This document shows positions 7,303 through 16,343 of a stretch of 47,085 nucleotides of DNA, piece after piece. The position numbers were made by a program, and so were the translations under genes. Numbering within the stretch: position 1 is the first letter of the stretch; every line of letters starts with the position of its first letter. The notes beneath the pieces were generated by a model. It saw only the letters and a list, made by a program, of their open reading frames with translations, was not told the DNA's origin and did not search any database. Origin of the DNA: Bacilli bacterium (GTDB lineage: Bacteria; Bacillota_I; Bacilli_A; RFN20; CAG-826); assembly GCA_024413875.1 (NCBI GenBank), contig JAKSVY010000002.1, positions 1 through 47,085 of the forward strand, read 5' to 3'.

Positions 7303-8265
7303 ATGGAAAATACTAAATTAATATCTATTGTTGTTCCTATGTATAATGAATGTGAAGGTCTTCACGGCTTTTTTGACGTTCTTTTTCCTATATTAAATAA
7401 AATAGAAGGATATAAATTTGAAGTCGTTGTTGTTAATGATGGTTCAAAAGATAATACATATGAACTTTTACAAAAAGAACAAGAAAACCATAAAGAAATT
7501 GTCTTAGTAAATTTATCAAGAAACTTCGGACATGAACCTGCTGTTGCAGCTGGTTTAAGAGTTGCTAGTGGTGATGCAGTAATTCCGATGGATGCTGATT
7601 TACAAGATCCACCAGAAATTATTCCAGAATTAATTAAGAAATTTGAAGAAGGATATGATGTTGTAAATGCTAAACGTGCATCAAGAAAAGATGACACAGC
7701 ATTTAAGCGCAACACAGCAGGATTGTTCTATAAGATTATTGCTAAATGGTCTGGAAAAGTTAAAGTAGCCGAAAATGTTGGCCACTATAGACTTATGTCT
7801 AGACGTGTTGTAGATCAAGTTATTGCTCTTAATGATTACGTTAGAGTATTACGCGTTGAAGTCCCTTATGTTGGTTATAAGACAACTCAAGTAGAATTCG
7901 TACGTGCTCCTCGTTTAGCAGGTAAAACTCATTATAATTTAAAATCAATGACTGACCTAGCTGTTGATTCAATTGTTTCAACAACACCTCAACCATTAAA
8001 ATTAATTAAGGGTTGGGCAATTTGCATGGGTGTAATTGCAGTACTTTCTACTCTAGTAGAATTGGTCTTATTCATCCTTGATTTGTGCAATGTTACTCAT
8101 CTCGGCGGTTTATCTTTACTTGCTTGGTTAGTTATTAATGTTTTATTGATTGTTGGAACAGTAATAATGGTATCTCTTGCTATTATGGCGGAATATCAAG
8201 CTAGAACATTCTTGGAAGCACAAAAGAGGCCATTCTTTATTATTGAAAGTGTAGTTAGGAAATAA
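7303..8265 (+). CDS. Membrane family 2 glycosyltransferase (polyprenyl-phosphate sugar transferase type)
   Basis: The N-terminal GT-A domain begins KLISIVVPMYNE and has VVNDGSKDNT and the metal-binding MDADLQDPPE. Two hydrophobic segments lie at the C-terminus (WAICMGVIAVLSTLVEL and LAWLVINVLLIVGTVIMV). This is the plan of GtrB/DPM1-like enzymes, which move glucose or another sugar from a nucleotide to undecaprenyl phosphate on the cytoplasmic membrane face. The sugar cannot be told from sequence. I took the ATG at 7303 (320 residues). The in-frame ATG at 7252 lies in the terminator of the previous operon and would add 17 residues unlike the family. There is no proper ribosome site. obg follows after 2 bases. 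Confidence 0.9.
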   Translation: MENTKLISIVVPMYNECEGLHGFFDVLFPILNKIEGYKFEVVVVNDGSKDNTYELLQKEQENHKEIVLVNLSRNFGHEPAVAAGLRVASGDAVIPMDADLQDPPEIIPELIKKFEEGYDVVNAKRASRKDDTAFKRNTAGLFYKIIAKWSGKVKVAENVGHYRLMSRRVVDQVIALNDYVRVLRVEVPYVGYKTTQVEFVRAPRLAGKTHYNLKSMTDLAVDSIVSTTPQPLKLIKGWAICMGVIAVLSTLVELVLFILDLCNVTHLGGLSLLAWLVINVLLIVGTVIMVSLAIMAEYQARTFLEAQKRPFFIIESVVRK

Positions 8266-8267
8266 AT

Positions 8268-9542
8268 ATGTTTATTGATCGTTGTGTAGTTGAAGTAAGA
8301 AGCGGTAAAGGTGGCGATGGTGCCATTACTTTCTTACGTGAAAAATTTGTAGATAAAGGTGGCCCAAGCGGTGGTAATGGTGGACGTGGTGCGTCTATCA
8401 TTTTTAGAGCAAACAAAAGTATATATACTTTATATAACTTTAGACATAGCAAAGTATTTGTTGGTCCAGATGGTGGCAAAGGTTTACCAAAAAACATGTA
8501 CGGACGTGGACAAAATGACGTTTATGTTGATGTTCCAGTCGGAACAGTTATTTATGAAGAAGAAGGACATAAATTTTTAGCTGACCTTTCTCATCCAGGA
8601 GATGAAGTAGTTGTCGCTAAAGGCGGACGTGGTGGACGTGGCAATGCTGCATTTAAATCACCACAAAACCGTGTTCCTAAAATTGCGGAAAATGGATTAC
8701 CTGGCGAACAAAAAAGATTAATCCTTGAACTCAAGTTATTAGCAGACGTTGGATTAGTTGGTTTACCAAATGCTGGAAAATCAACACTTTTAAGTGTTGT
8801 CAGCAACGCAAACCCAGAAATCGCTGATTATCCTTTTACTACATTAGAACCTAACTTAGGTGTCGTAAATGTAAGCAAGTATTCTTCATTCGTTATGGCG
8901 GATCTTCCAGGATTAATTGAAGGCGCGTCACAAGGAAAAGGATTAGGACTTGCTTTCTTAAGACACCTTGAAAGATGTAGATTAATTATCCATGTTGTCG
9001 CTATGGATGGTAGCGAAGATCCAGTTGTAGCGTATCGCACAATTGCAAATGAATTAAAGCAATACGGATTAGGACTTGATAAACGTCCAATTGTTATTGT
9101 TGCATCAAAGATGGATGAAGAAGGCAGCAAAGAACGTCTTAAAGAATTTAAGAAACATGTTCGCAAGCCAATTTATCCAATTTCTTCATTAACTCATGAT
9201 GGTGTTGAAGAAGTTATGCTTAAATGTTCTGAAATGCTTGAAACTATCGAACCATTCCCACTTGAAACAGGTGAAGATAAAGCTGCAACTAAGATTTATG
9301 ATGCTCACAAAGATGAAAGAGTTGTATATCGTGTTGTCAAAGAAAAAGAACATGTTTATAGACTTACTGGTGAAGGTATCGAAAGAACATATGGACTTAT
9401 CAATATTTCAACTGAAGAAGGTATGATGAGACTTTTAACTTACTTACGTAAGATTGATGTTGAATCGGGATTAAGAGAAGCCGGCGCAGTTGATGGAGAT
9501 ACAGTTATTCTCTGCGACTTTGAATTTGATTATATTGAATAA
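8268..9542 (+). CDS. obg: Ribosome-associated GTPase Obg
   Basis: Obg binds the 50S subunit and links ribosome assembly with (p)ppGpp and growth. The glycine-rich Obg domain occupies residues 1-158 (GGKGGDGA, GGPSGGNGGRG, GGRGGRGNA). The G domain has GLPNAGKST (G1), DLPGLIEGA (G3) and ASKMD (G4). The C-terminal OCT domain begins at about residue 340 and ends EFDYIE. The length of 424 residues is normal for Firmicutes. It starts 2 bases after the glycosyltransferase gene and its TAA overlaps the next ATG by one base (TAATG). Confidence 0.97.
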   Translation: MFIDRCVVEVRSGKGGDGAITFLREKFVDKGGPSGGNGGRGASIIFRANKSIYTLYNFRHSKVFVGPDGGKGLPKNMYGRGQNDVYVDVPVGTVIYEEEGHKFLADLSHPGDEVVVAKGGRGGRGNAAFKSPQNRVPKIAENGLPGEQKRLILELKLLADVGLVGLPNAGKSTLLSVVSNANPEIADYPFTTLEPNLGVVNVSKYSSFVMADLPGLIEGASQGKGLGLAFLRHLERCRLIIHVVAMDGSEDPVVAYRTIANELKQYGLGLDKRPIVIVASKMDEEGSKERLKEFKKHVRKPIYPISSLTHDGVEEVMLKCSEMLETIEPFPLETGEDKAATKIYDAHKDERVVYRVVKEKEHVYRLTGEGIERTYGLINISTEEGMMRLLTYLRKIDVESGLREAGAVDGDTVILCDFEFDYIE

Positions 9543-10219
9543 TGACTTATCAAGATACATTAAATATCTTATTTGAAAATAGCGATGAAACACGCGCTAT
9601 TTTTAATAATAAAATAATAAGAAGTAGTGTTAGAAATCTAGGTGTTCCATCTAGTGTGACTTTAGATATTGCCAAAAGAATTGCTAAAGAGAATATTGAT
9701 ATTAGCGATTATCCAATTAATGAATATCACGAAATTAACTTAATAATTGGAATTTCGACTGTATTAAGAAAAGACTTATCTAAAGATAAAAAGTTTGAAT
9801 TCATCGAAACATTTTTCGAAAATACTGATAACTGGGCGGTAGTGGATTCAACTGCGGCAAAGTTTAAAATCAAAGATTTCGAACTCTCTAAAAAATATTT
9901 AAATAAATTTATAAAAAGTAAATGCACATTCGTACGTAGATATGTATACGTATGTCTATTAGACAATTTCACAAAGCTAGAATGCTTTGATTTCATTAAT
10001 AAAATGCTAAGAAATGATTCTGAGTATTATGTCCAAATGGCAGAGTCATGGTTAATATCTAATTTAGCAATCAAAGGTTTAAAACAAGAGACAATTGAAA
10101 TATTAAATAGAGATGATTTAGATAAAGTTATCATTAATAAAGCGATCTCTAAAATTTGTGACTCGTTTAGAGTGTCAGAAGAAGATAAAAACGAGTATCG
10201 AAAATATCGAAGAAAGTAA
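9542..10219 (+). CDS. alkD: DNA alkylation repair protein, AlkD family
   Basis: AlkD-type glycosylases remove bulky or cationic alkyl bases such as 7-methylguanine without flipping the base. The 225-residue all-helical protein has the expected residues: TDNWAVVD (W98 and catalytic-type D102), FVRRYVYV (R132/R133) and ESWL (W170), with spacings close to those of Bacillus cereus AlkD. Its start overlaps the obg stop by one base, so translation is coupled. It follows the essential GTPase gene in the same unit. The family is quite certain; substrate range is inferred. Confidence 0.85.
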   Translation: MTYQDTLNILFENSDETRAIFNNKIIRSSVRNLGVPSSVTLDIAKRIAKENIDISDYPINEYHEINLIIGISTVLRKDLSKDKKFEFIETFFENTDNWAVVDSTAAKFKIKDFELSKKYLNKFIKSKCTFVRRYVYVCLLDNFTKLECFDFINKMLRNDSEYYVQMAESWLISNLAIKGLKQETIEILNRDDLDKVIINKAISKICDSFRVSEEDKNEYRKYRRK

Positions 10220-10269
10220 AACTATTCTCACATTTAATATTTGTTGTTTATTTTAATATAGATTTTATC

Positions 10270-10275
10270 TATAAT
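10270..10275 (+). promoter_or_regulatory. -10 box of ruvA, probably leaderless
   Basis: TATAAT ends 8 bases before the ruvA ATG, and no ribosome site is present in the AT-rich gap after alkD. Transcription would start within one or two bases of the ATG. The -35 match is weak. Confidence 0.5.
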
Positions 10276-10283
10276 TTATCTAT

Positions 10284-10850
10284 ATGTATTTCTCATTTAA
10301 AGGTTTAATCACTTACGTTAAAGAAGATTACGTTGTAATCGAAGTAAATAATATTGGCTATCAAGTTTTTGTTTCAAAACCTGATTCTTTCACATTAGGT
10401 CAAGAAACAAAAATTTATTTATATAATGTTGTTCGTGAAGATGAACAATATTTAGCAGGATTCGCTACTTTAGAAGAAAAAGAAGCATTCGAATCATTAA
10501 TTTCTGTTAAAGGTATTGGTCCAAGAACCGCTCTCGGCGCATTGGGTGGAACAACCCCAACGGATTTATTCAATGCTATTGCTTCAAACAATGTAGCGTA
10601 TCTTAAAAAACTTCCTGGAATTGGTCCAAAGGCTGCTGGCCAAATTATCCTTGACCTAAAAGGCCAATTAGCTATTCCTGGCACAGTTTCTACTAAGGCT
10701 AATATCAATCAATATGGTGAAGTTAGAGAAGCTCTTAAATCTCTTGGTTTTAAGGTAAAAGAGATTGATGATGTTTTAGTAACAATTAGTATTCCAAACG
10801 CAACAAATGAAGAAATTCTTCGTGCAGCATTAAAGAAATTACGTAAATAA
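10284..10850 (+). CDS. ruvA: Holliday junction branch migration protein RuvA
   Basis: RuvA binds four-way junctions as a tetramer and loads RuvB. The 188 residues show the N-terminal OB fold ([21 protein letters not shown]), tandem helix-hairpin-helix motifs ([13 protein letters not shown] and [17 protein letters not shown]) and the C-terminal RuvB-binding domain ([12 protein letters not shown]). It has no ribosome site and a -10 box immediately upstream. ruvB begins 2 bases after the stop. Confidence 0.97.
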   Translation: MYFSFKGLITYVKEDYVVIEVNNIGYQVFVSKPDSFTLGQETKIYLYNVVREDEQYLAGFATLEEKEAFESLISVKGIGPRTALGALGGTTPTDLFNAIASNNVAYLKKLPGIGPKAAGQIILDLKGQLAIPGTVSTKANINQYGEVREALKSLGFKVKEIDDVLVTISIPNATNEEILRAALKKLRK

Positions 10851-10852
10851 TT

Positions 10853-11872
10853 ATGGCAAGAATTGTAGACGCAAATAAAAACAAAGAAGATCAACAAGAA
10901 GTATCTTTAAGACCACAAACTCTTAAAGAATATGTTGGCCAAGAAGCCCTTAAGAGTAACCTTAAGGTTTTTATTGGTGCTGCTAAACATAGAAACGAAA
11001 CTCTTGATCACGTTTTACTTTTCGGCCCTCCAGGACTTGGTAAAACAACACTTGCTCATGTTATTGCAAACGAAATGGGTGGAGAAATCAAAGTAGTGAA
11101 TGGACCTGCTGTTGAACGCACAGGTGATCTTGCTGCAATCCTTTCAACACTTGAGGCTGGTGATATTTTATTCATTGATGAAATTCACCGTTTGCCACGT
11201 GTTGTTGAAGAAGTTTTATATGGTGCAATGGAAGACTTTAAGCTTTCAATTGTTATCTCACGTGATGGTGGTGCATCTAATATGAACCTTGATTTACCTC
11301 CATTTACCTTAGTTGGAGCAACAACAAGACCTGGTGATTTAACATCTCCTTTACGTGCACGTTTTGGCATTTCTGAAAAGATGAATTACTACACCGAAGA
11401 AGAAATCAAAATGATTGTAAAAAGAACCGCAAAAGTTCTCAATACAGGCATCAATGATGACGCTGCCGAACTCATTGCAAAGCGTAGTAGAGGAACGCCT
11501 AGAATCGCTAATAGATTGTTTAGAAGAGTTCGTGATTTTGCTAACTATGAAGGCAAGGATATCATTGATATTTCTGATGCTAATAAAGCCCTTGAAGCAC
11601 TCAAAGTTGATAACTTAGGTCTTGATGATGTAGATATAAAATATCTACAAGCAATCATTGAACGCTTTAATGGTGGTCCTGTAGGTCTTGAAACACTTGC
11701 TTCATCAATTGGTGAAGAAGTCGCTAACTTAGAAGATGTTTATGAGCCATATTTACTTCAAATTGGAATGATAAATAGAACACCTCGTGGACGTATGGTA
11801 ACTGAGAAAGCATACAACCATTTAGATAAAAATCATAAGCGTGGAATATTCGCTTACGAATACAAAGATTAA
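10853..11872 (+). CDS. ruvB: Holliday junction branch migration helicase RuvB
   Basis: RuvB is the hexameric AAA+ motor that drives branch migration with RuvA. The 339 residues are normal length. Walker A is GPPGLGKTT, Walker B is LFIDEIHRL, followed by the sensor segment [19 protein letters not shown] with the arginine finger region. The C-terminal winged helix ends with [16 protein letters not shown]. It starts 2 bases after ruvA without its own ribosome site and is followed by a terminator. No ruvC gene is present here. Confidence 0.98.
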   Translation: MARIVDANKNKEDQQEVSLRPQTLKEYVGQEALKSNLKVFIGAAKHRNETLDHVLLFGPPGLGKTTLAHVIANEMGGEIKVVNGPAVERTGDLAAILSTLEAGDILFIDEIHRLPRVVEEVLYGAMEDFKLSIVISRDGGASNMNLDLPPFTLVGATTRPGDLTSPLRARFGISEKMNYYTEEEIKMIVKRTAKVLNTGINDDAAELIAKRSRGTPRIANRLFRRVRDFANYEGKDIIDISDANKALEALKVDNLGLDDVDIKYLQAIIERFNGGPVGLETLASSIGEEVANLEDVYEPYLLQIGMINRTPRGRMVTEKAYNHLDKNHKRGIFAYEYKD

Positions 11873-11895
11873 AGGCGAAAATGATCGCCTTTTTT
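11871..11895 (+). terminator. Terminator of ruvAB
   Basis: An 8-bp stem (AAAGGCGA/TCGCCTTT) with loop AAATGA begins inside the ruvB stop codon and ends in T residues. Confidence 0.88.
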
Positions 11896-11917
11896 CATTA
11901 ATTTTTGAATGCAATTT

Positions 11918-11978
11918 TATCAATGTATTGATAGGGAAATTATTTCTTGTTGATTAACTATGTTAAAAGTTGTATATT
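11918..11978 (+). promoter_or_regulatory. Promoter and possible operator of secDF
   Basis: TTGATT (11950-11955) and TATATT (11973-11978) are 17 bases apart. A 16-base palindrome (arms TATCAAT and ATTGATA, 11918-11933) lies 17 bases before the -35 box and could bind a regulator. A second TATAAT at 12023-12028 is too close to the ribosome site to serve as -10 for a transcript carrying that site. Confidence 0.5.
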
Positions 11979-12042
11979 TTTATAGCATACGTAAATTAAA
12001 AATTTACTATTTGAAATTTGTTTATAATAAAGGAGTACCAAT

Positions 12043-14718
12043 ATGAGAAGATTAACAGCATATATCACAATGTCTATTTCAATCCTTCTTGCAGCAGGTG
12101 TCTCATTCGTTCCATCAGTAATGAAAATGAATGCTGACTTAGATTATGGTGCAGCTCATGAAGTTGTTTACAACCTCACAAATAAGGAAGACGGTAGCTT
12201 TGTAGATACTGATGAATATATCGATGATGTTGCTGAAACAATGAGAGCACGTCTTGATAACTACAATATCGATTCTTACTCAGTAGTAGTTGAAGGCACT
12301 GACTCTGTTAGAGTTAAATTCGCTGTCGAAAACGATACAGAATACGCTAACGTTAGAGATTACTTAGCATTTAGTGGTGGTGATTTCTCAATGGCAACAA
12401 AAGAAGAAGAATCTCGCCGTGACCACGATACATTATTCAAAGACAAAGTTGCTAGAATTGAATATGTTAATACAATCCCTTACGTTGTCATGCCAATTAA
12501 TGATGTCTCAGCAATGAAATCATTAATTGAAACAGCACAAAGTTCGCATGATGATGACGATGATGAACCAACAATGAACAATCGTTTCCATGGTGTTAAA
12601 CGTCATGAAGGCGAAGAAGAAGGTTCTCAAGCTGATTTGTTCTTATGGGCAAACTGGCAAGAAGGCGATGACTTCGAAAAAGCAGAAAAAGATGCCGGTG
12701 TTACTGGTAAGAAGATCATTGCAGGCTTCAATTCATCTAATATCTGGTTCAAGAACGGACTTAAAGATGATGAAGAACCAACTGAAATCCAATATCTTTG
12801 TGGTTACGCTGATGATGAAGGTAACTACGATGTAAATAAGCTTGAAGAAGCTAATGACCTTGCTGTTAAACTTAGAAACTTATTAAATGCTTCAAAATAT
12901 CAAGATATTGAAGTCAAAGTAACATACGAAAAGAATATTGATGCTGTTGTTGATGCATTAGTATCTCCAGGAAAAGTTAATACATCAATTACATTAGTTG
13001 CAACTGGTGTTGCCGCTCTTATCATGGCTCTCTTATACGTAGTATTCTACCGTTTAGGCGCTGTTGAATTAATTGCTAACAACTTAACAGTTTCATTCTT
13101 ATCTTTATTCTTCTTCCTCTTACTTGGTGCAACAATGAACATTGCTGCTTTAGTAGGTTTAATCCTTGTTACACTCGCAAATGCTGCAACAGGCATTTAC
13201 TACATGAACAAACTCAAAGATTTTGTTTATAGAGGCTATTCATTAAAGAAATCAAACCAAGAAGCTCTTAAGAAACATGCATTATTTACTGTTGATGTAT
13301 CTGTTGTCTTATTACTCTCAGGCTTAGTCTTATACCTCTTAGCAGGTAATATGCTTAGATCATTAGCTATTGCTTTATTCTTTGGTGGTGTACTTAACCT
13401 CGCATCTAATGAAACAATCTTTAGATTATTAGCAAACTTCTTAACAAATTCTTCTTATCTCCAAAATAAGATTAATCTTCTTAACTTCGATAAGAACTTA
13501 ATTGAAAACGCTATCGAAGAAGCTCCAAAAGCTGAAGAAAGCGTAGAAGCAGAAGCAGAAGCAAAGCCTGCAAAGAAGAATATTACAAGACACGCAAAAC
13601 CAGTCGCTATCTTCGGCGGTGTCTTATTACTTGCTGGTATTGTTATGTCAACAATCTTTGGTGTTAAGAACAAAACAATCATTAACACAAATTCTTTAAC
13701 AAAAGATACAACTCAAGTTTACCTTGTTCTTAAATATGATGAATCAGCTGTCATTACATTAAAGAATGAAGATGTATTTGAAGAAAATGTTCTTAAGAAC
13801 ATCAAAGTTAATGGCCAACCATTAGCATATAAGGCTGTTGAATTCGGAACACGTAGCGATACTGACTACGAAACAACAGTTACAACAAATTACGATTACT
13901 ATGTAACATCTATCGATGCTGTCTTCACAAACGAAGATACATTCGCATATGTCTATGAAGGCGTTGAAACAGTTGCATACTCAATTGAAGAAGCAATCTA
14001 TGGCATTGCAGAATTAGTTGATCCATATGTAGATACAACAAACTACTTAGACTACGCTACAAAAGTTAGCCACGAAACAGTCATTAATGAGCCTAACTTT
14101 GGTTGGGTATCACTTGCTTGTGGTATTTCACTTATTGGTGCTGGATTATACTTTGCATTAAGATATCGTCCAAGCAAGGCTCTTGCTACAACATTAATCG
14201 CAACAGGTTCTACATTCTCATCAATTGCATTATTTGCAATCACAAGAATTGCTGCAACTCCAGTTGTTTATGTTATTATCCCAGCAACAATGATTATTGC
14301 ATTAGTTACAAGCATCTTCTTTATGAATAAAGAAAAAGAAATGCTTAACGAAGTTAGAACAGTGGATTTAACAAATGAAAAGCGTCATGAAATTATGCAA
14401 GATGCTACAACAGCAGTTATTCCTTCATTAGCATCATTTGGAATCATTGCAATTTACTTCGGAATTAACTATTTCGGATTCGGTCCAAGCGCATACGCAA
14501 CATTCTTTGGTGGATTTGTTATCGCAACAAGCCTCACATTATTGTTCGTTATCAGATTACTTGGTCCAACAGGTGAATTATTTGCAAAAGCATTTGGCAA
14601 AATTAATCTCAAGAGAGTTAAACGCGAAAAGCCAAAAAAACAATCTAAGATTAAATTACAAGCTAAACCAAAAACATCTGAACCTGAAGAAACAATCTTC
14701 ATTGGTATTAACGACTAA
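12043..14718 (+). CDS. secDF: Divergent fused protein translocase subunit SecDF
   Basis: SecDF helps pull exported proteins across the membrane using the proton gradient. The 891 residues carry a SecD half (first helix at about 5-25, extracytoplasmic domain to about 315, then a six-helix block) and a SecF half starting near residue 525. The SecD block is recognised by NIAALVGLILVTLANAATGIYY and GNMLRSLAIALFFGGVLNL. The pattern is degenerate: where SecD has a VDAN motif with the proton-path aspartate, this protein has LANA (residues 378-381). The corresponding SecF region (about 742-765) also lacks the usual aspartates. A low-complexity acidic stretch (about 170-195) lies in the periplasmic domain and a basic cytoplasmic tail ends the protein. 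Ribosome site AAAGGAG. Confidence 0.82.
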   Translation: MRRLTAYITMSISILLAAGVSFVPSVMKMNADLDYGAAHEVVYNLTNKEDGSFVDTDEYIDDVAETMRARLDNYNIDSYSVVVEGTDSVRVKFAVENDTEYANVRDYLAFSGGDFSMATKEEESRRDHDTLFKDKVARIEYVNTIPYVVMPINDVSAMKSLIETAQSSHDDDDDEPTMNNRFHGVKRHEGEEEGSQADLFLWANWQEGDDFEKAEKDAGVTGKKIIAGFNSSNIWFKNGLKDDEEPTEIQYLCGYADDEGNYDVNKLEEANDLAVKLRNLLNASKYQDIEVKVTYEKNIDAVVDALVSPGKVNTSITLVATGVAALIMALLYVVFYRLGAVELIANNLTVSFLSLFFFLLLGATMNIAALVGLILVTLANAATGIYYMNKLKDFVYRGYSLKKSNQEALKKHALFTVDVSVVLLLSGLVLYLLAGNMLRSLAIALFFGGVLNLASNETIFRLLANFLTNSSYLQNKINLLNFDKNLIENAIEEAPKAEESVEAEAEAKPAKKNITRHAKPVAIFGGVLLLAGIVMSTIFGVKNKTIINTNSLTKDTTQVYLVLKYDESAVITLKNEDVFEENVLKNIKVNGQPLAYKAVEFGTRSDTDYETTVTTNYDYYVTSIDAVFTNEDTFAYVYEGVETVAYSIEEAIYGIAELVDPYVDTTNYLDYATKVSHETVINEPNFGWVSLACGISLIGAGLYFALRYRPSKALATTLIATGSTFSSIALFAITRIAATPVVYVIIPATMIIALVTSIFFMNKEKEMLNEVRTVDLTNEKRHEIMQDATTAVIPSLASFGIIAIYFGINYFGFGPSAYATFFGGFVIATSLTLLFVIRLLGPTGELFAKAFGKINLKRVKREKPKKQSKIKLQAKPKTSEPEETIFIGIND

Positions 14719-14725
14719 TCAAAAC

Positions 14726-14752
14726 GGGCCTACTTATATGTAGGCTCTTTAT
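14726..14752 (+). terminator. Terminator of secDF
   Basis: An 8-bp stem (GGGCCTAC/GTAGGCTC) with loop TTATAT is followed by a moderately T-rich tail that runs into the recJ start. Some read-through into recJ is likely. Confidence 0.7.
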
Positions 14753-14756
14753 CTTT

Positions 14757-16328
14757 ATGGACAAATTTTTAGAGAAATTATTGAAATTCTATAACATGAG
14801 TGAAGAAGAATATCACGAAATGGTTAAACCTATTTCTGATATATCTCTTTTAGATGTTAAAACAATTCCTAACATTGATGCTATAACAAATAGGATACAT
14901 AGCGCAATTGTAAATAACGAGAAGATTATTATCTATGGTGACTACGATTGCGATGGTATTTGTTCAACATCGATTGTTAAACGCACTTTTGATATTTTAA
15001 ATTACGCAGTCAGCTACTATATTCCATCAAGATATCAAGATGGATACGGTTTAAATGTTGATAATGTTCATAAAATGGCTGCAAAGGGATTTAAATTAAT
15101 CATTACTGTTGATAATGGTATATCTGCAAACGAAGCAATCGATGTTGCTAAGTCTTATGGAATTGATGTAATTGTTGTTGATCACCATGAAGTTCCTGAA
15201 ACATTGCCTAACGCTATTGGATTTATTCACCCAATTGTTAGTAAGATTTCTAACATTTACGGTAGTGGCGGTTATATGTCTTTATTCTTAAGTGCGGCTT
15301 TACTTGGTTATTATGATAACTATTTAGTCACTCTTGCGGGCATCAGCGTTGTTTCTGATTTAATGGAACTCAAAGGATACAATAAAGATGTAGTTCGCTT
15401 ATCAATTTATAACTTCAATAAATATAAATATTTACCTTTAAAATTATTAGTATCAACTGATGTTGTAACCGAAAAGACTTATGGTCTTGAAATTGGACCT
15501 AAAATTAACTCAATAGGGCGTATTTTAGAAGGTTCTGAACCTAATAGACTAATTAGATATTTAACAACCTCAGATAAGGAAGAAATCATCAAAACTTCAG
15601 AGTGGATTAATAACGTTAACGAAGAAAGAAAAGAAATTGTTAAATCTTTTGTTGATACATATGATGAAACTGAAATCGCTAAGCTTCCAGCAGTTGTTGA
15701 AATCTGTGACACTAAAGAAGGTATCATGGGATTAATCGCTAATAGATTCTTAACAACATACAATTTACCAGGCTTTGCCTTGGCTGTTGATTCTCGCGAC
15801 CCAGAATATTTAAAAGGTAGTGCACGTTCTAGAGTTGGTTTCTCAATTGTTGATGCTTTTGCGGAGCCAAATATCAAAAAATACCTTGTTAATGGTGGAG
15901 GTCATGCATACGCGGGCGGTTTATCTATTAAAAAGAGTGATTTTGAGCCATTTAAGGCTGCTATTTGTGAATATGCGAAGTCTCATCCAATTTCCGATAG
16001 TAATAAGCCTGTCATTGAGATTTCATTAAATGAGGTCACAAGACAAAATTATGATATCTTAAGAACATTCTCACCATTTGGTATGGGTAATGAAGAGCCA
16101 GAATTCTTAATTAAGCATTTCAAGACAAGCGAATTGGACTATATTACCTATGGTAAGCACATTTCAACTAGACTTGGAATGTCAACAAAATTAATGGGAT
16201 TTAATATGCCAAGTAAAGATGTCCAACAATTCAACTTTGTTGATTTTAGAGGCAATTTACTTTTATCATATTATAAGGGATTTGAAAGTGTCGAATTTAG
16301 GATCTCTTCATATAATGAAAGCAAATAA
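14757..16328 (+). CDS. recJ: Single-strand-specific exonuclease RecJ (short form)
   Basis: RecJ degrades single-stranded DNA 5' to 3' in recombination and mismatch repair. The DHH domain shows YGDYDCDG (residues 60-67) and VDHHE, and the DHHA1 domain shows NGGGHAYAGG, so the metal and DNA-binding motifs are complete. The C-terminal OB-like region contains TFSPFGMGNEEPEF. At 523 residues it is shorter than many Firmicute RecJ proteins, which carry an extra C-terminal domain. No ribosome site is visible at the ATG, which follows the secDF terminator tail by only a few bases. rel starts 15 bases downstream. Confidence 0.93.
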   Translation: MDKFLEKLLKFYNMSEEEYHEMVKPISDISLLDVKTIPNIDAITNRIHSAIVNNEKIIIYGDYDCDGICSTSIVKRTFDILNYAVSYYIPSRYQDGYGLNVDNVHKMAAKGFKLIITVDNGISANEAIDVAKSYGIDVIVVDHHEVPETLPNAIGFIHPIVSKISNIYGSGGYMSLFLSAALLGYYDNYLVTLAGISVVSDLMELKGYNKDVVRLSIYNFNKYKYLPLKLLVSTDVVTEKTYGLEIGPKINSIGRILEGSEPNRLIRYLTTSDKEEIIKTSEWINNVNEERKEIVKSFVDTYDETEIAKLPAVVEICDTKEGIMGLIANRFLTTYNLPGFALAVDSRDPEYLKGSARSRVGFSIVDAFAEPNIKKYLVNGGGHAYAGGLSIKKSDFEPFKAAICEYAKSHPISDSNKPVIEISLNEVTRQNYDILRTFSPFGMGNEEPEFLIKHFKTSELDYITYGKHISTRLGMSTKLMGFNMPSKDVQQFNFVDFRGNLLLSYYKGFESVEFRISSYNESK

Positions 16329-16343
16329 GGAAAGGAGTAGGTT

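Noticed and set aside
12023..12028. TATAAT just before secDF as the -10 box
   Set aside because: Transcription would start inside or after the AAAGGAG ribosome site. The TTGATT/TATATT pair further upstream fits better.
13455..13688. Minus-strand open frame inside secDF
   Set aside because: It is the shadow of a well-supported gene, with no ribosome site and a low-complexity product. The same holds for other long antisense frames in hisS, obg, tkt, parC and parE.
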